Origin: Porites lobata
Lineage: Eukaryota > Cnidaria > Anthozoa > Scleractinia > Poritidae
NCBI GenBank assembly: GCA_942486035.1
Contig: CALNXK010000149.1
Location: forward strand, 1,354,501 to 1,418,500
DNA: 64,000 nt
Direction: 5' to 3'
Position numbers and translations under genes: made by a program. Shown piece by piece: positions 61,608 to 64,000 of this stretch (position 1 is the stretch's first letter; each line of letters begins with the position of its first letter). Under the pieces are notes generated by a model, which saw nothing but the letters and a program-made list of their open reading frames with translations, was not told the DNA's origin and did no database searches.

Positions 61608-63885
61608 CTGGAAACCGAGAGAACAAAACGTTACTCATTTATGGTCTTAGCATATGTGATCGTTTCAGCGAATTTTAGTTCTGTGGCAAGTTGTTCATTT
61701 TATAACCTGGAGAATTATAAAGAGAGCGAATCTAAAACCATTTGTAAAACCATAGGCAGACCACCCTCTGTTGGTGTTTTGATACTGAAATCTGAGTATC
61801 TGCAGTCTGTCGGCTTTACAGACGAAATGCAGATAAACTTTTTCCTTGAAAAAATTTGATTGGAAATGTTTCAATAGAAATTTAAACGAAATGTTAACTG
61901 AGTCATCTGTCTTGTTTTTTCGCCACCTGCGTGCTGTTGAATAAAATTATTATTATTACCTATTAACGATCGCTAAAACATCCCTACAAACCCTTATAAT
62001 ATTTCAGATACGCAGCAACGATCACTCCTGAGCTTGGTCAGCTTGGGGTACCCGCCCGTGGTCTCAGTTACCTGCTCATCATACGAAGATCATTTTATTA
62101 ACAACAAAGGAATAAAAAGACTGGCCTTCTGCTGCCCGCTTTCGTTGACTGCCTTGTCCGGAATTTATAAGAATTTCCGATTGTGTGAGAAATTTGAGAT
62201 TCGCAATCAATCGTCCCAAGTTTGGCCGACTTCTGTAGCGACCTAAATATAAGGTTTAGTAGGTGATTAAGAATTAAGTAGTTGAATTAAAACACAACGG
62301 ACCTGTTCAGTCTCTTTGGTTGCTGGTGTGCTGAAGTCTGTAAATAAATACATAAATAAATAAATAAGCTACTTTAGTTATTGCAGCGTATTAACAGCTA
62401 GCAATATCTAAAATAAGGAGATGGGTTGGCTTGACTGTTTGGCGCCTACAGAACCAAGTAAATCAACCTCGTCCCCAGTGGGGAGGCTGGGGAGAAAGAA
62501 AGAGAGCGCGCAGGGCACGATAAGAAGGGGAAAATTTTCCCCGCACGCTTTCTATTTTTTTCGATTATTACTATTTTCTCAGGGATACCCAGCGGAAGCC
62601 TCTACGGAGGAGAGAGTTCTTGATGGAAAAAAGCATTTTTTATTGACAATTCAGAGTGTGGGGGTGTGTTCGAGCAACTCGCTCGCTACACGATGAGGTA
62701 CATACAGTTGCCTCGATAACTCGAACCCTCGCTAACTCGAACCTCCCGCTTACTGATTTCCCCCTGGATTTCGTTTATAATTTTGCTGTAATTTTACGCT
62801 TGGTAACACCAACCCTCGATAACTCAAAAACCTCCCGCCAACTCGAAGTAATTTTTGTTTCCCTTCAGATTATTTAATTTTCTATATAATTTTACCCTCG
62901 ATAACGGACCCTCATAACTCGAACCCTGCTCTAAGCACTTGAGTCGCTTAATTTGAAAGTGCCACTGAAACGAAAAATCGAAGTGGCTAGCTATTTCGCA
63001 CTTAAATCGTTTTACCAATCTTAGAATAACACTCTTGTTGTGGAGTATTTTGAAAGTTATTTTTAAGACGGTCCTATATTATCTTTTAAGTTTAGTTTTT
63101 GTTTCATTAAGTCTTGTTTTTGTCCACGTACTGTTTTCCCGTTTTGACCTTTTGTTTTTACTTGTACTCGAATTTATACTTAGCTCACGAATTTACTTAT
63201 TGCCATATTAGGAATGTGATTCGCTTGGCATTGTTAGATGTTAATTAGTTTTTTTTACAGGTGGTCGTGTTTGTGGTGTTAGAGCTGACCTTCGTTATTT
63301 GGTACTTATCAGTTGCGGCTGTGCGTAGGCTAGTCTATTCCCTATTAAACACTAGCAAACCTGTTGAAATGTTAGGGATAAGATATACAATAGAAACTCT
63401 TCCGGTGAGCTAACCCAAACTTGTCCAGCTTTGGCTATTAAAACCGCTACTATACTTGAACTAGTAAGTAGGAGAAGTAGGAAGTAAGTTTGTGAAAAAG
63501 TGGAAGAGTTAGAAGATTAAAAAGAATAAAGGCAAGATGTAAATCAGATTCCTGGTGATTCTTGTCGAGCAGATATTTATGGACTTACAGGTTTTGGCGT
63601 CTCAAGTATAAACTGAGACGGGCACAAGACGCTGGTAATGTCATTATGCGTCTAGACGAACTTTCCTTCGAAAGACGTGTTGAATGACGCACTACGACAG
63701 GTAGTCTGGACGCTTAATGCGTCTTGTGCTGGTACTAGAGACACATAACCAGGCGAACTACAAAATGTTTGCCCAAGAAATATAATGCGTCCTTAGTATA
63801 AAAACGGCTAAGAAATATCTTGATGCATCACCTCTCACACTATCTGGTATCTGGTGCAAAAACACAGAATACGGTGCTAACTTAC
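61608..63885. other. Upstream intron or flank of the sulfotransferase
   Basis: It should contain the missing 5' exons if the anchor candidate is real, but I could not identify one. It holds the fourth pogo-like copy (62703 on) and a fold-back repeat at about 63616-63732 (GCACAAGACGC and GCGTCTTGTGC). Confidence 0.4.
62703..62940. mobile_element. pogo/Tigger-like MITE fragment (copy 4)
   Basis: Starts TACAGTTGCCTCGATAACTCGAACC and has the family's internal CCCTCGATAAC and TTTCCCTTCAGAT motifs, matching copy 1. The right end is not clear. Confidence 0.6.
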
Positions 63886-64000
63886 CATTTATCTGAAAAG
63901 ATAATACATTGCCTTCCCACCAGTCACTGAGAATTACAGAATGGCGCAGAGATGCCACGAGAAATAACGACAAAACAGCGAGTCGGATAAAAAGGCCGTG
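63886..64000 (-). CDS. Possible membrane-anchor exon (partial, runs off the window)
   Basis: On the minus strand an open frame from the window edge encodes a hydrophobic segment (FIRLAVLSLFLVASLRHS) followed by ILSDWWEGNVLSF and a consensus donor GTAAGT after phase 1. A single N-terminal hydrophobic anchor is what the sulfotransferase exon at 60783-61607 lacks. The phases differ (1 against 0), so at least one exon would have to lie between. It could equally be the signal-anchor exon of another gene or chance. Confidence 0.3.

Overview
The window is animal nuclear DNA: AT-rich, gene-sparse, with short exons split by GT-AG introns and packed with small inverted-repeat transposons. No bacterial operon, rRNA, CRISPR array or viral replication gene was seen. 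The repeat families (short TA- or TTAA-flanked inverted-repeat elements, 5'-truncated LINE tails with TTA/ATT microsatellite ends, G-rich terminal inverted repeats) and the gene content fit a cnidarian, most likely a coral or sea anemone. That assignment is inference, since no species marker is present.

Layout. (1) Positions 1-6858 hold no convincing gene, mainly inverted-repeat elements. (2) Positions 6859-46575 on the + strand hold one gene of about 40 kb, an UNC13/Munc13 synaptic-vesicle priming factor. I could read 47 coding exons (about 4.96 kb of coding sequence, about 1,650 residues) by following splice phase and family similarity. Domain order is C2A, coiled-coil and acidic linker, two tandem B-box-type zinc fingers, basic linker, C1, C2B, MUN, C2C. 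(3) Positions 46576-57569 hold no recognised gene: a palindrome, dispersed repeats and one unrecognised minus-strand reading frame. (4) Positions 57570-58484 on the + strand hold a single-exon class A (rhodopsin-like) receptor with a degenerate DRY motif. (5) Positions 60655-60728 on the minus strand hold a tRNA-Thr(AGU), just downstream of (6) the last exon of a Golgi carbohydrate sulfotransferase (60783-61607, minus). A possible membrane-anchor exon of the latter runs off the right edge.

The main discovery candidate is the UNC13 gene. Known UNC13 proteins carry C2A and C1-C2B-MUN-C2C; here two B-box zinc-finger modules (18640-19985) lie between C2A and C1. From the zinc-finger exons into C1 and C2B the exon phases chain without a break. 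The junction upstream of the fingers (13984 to 18640) is out of phase by two bases, so a small exon is missing from my model or the finger exons start from another promoter. Two piggyBac-type MITEs in opposite orientation (14799-15391 and 22662-23270) bracket the zinc-finger exons.

The neighbours show no functional operon-like linkage. The UNC13 protein would act at presynaptic or secretory release sites, the receptor at the plasma membrane and the sulfotransferase in the Golgi.
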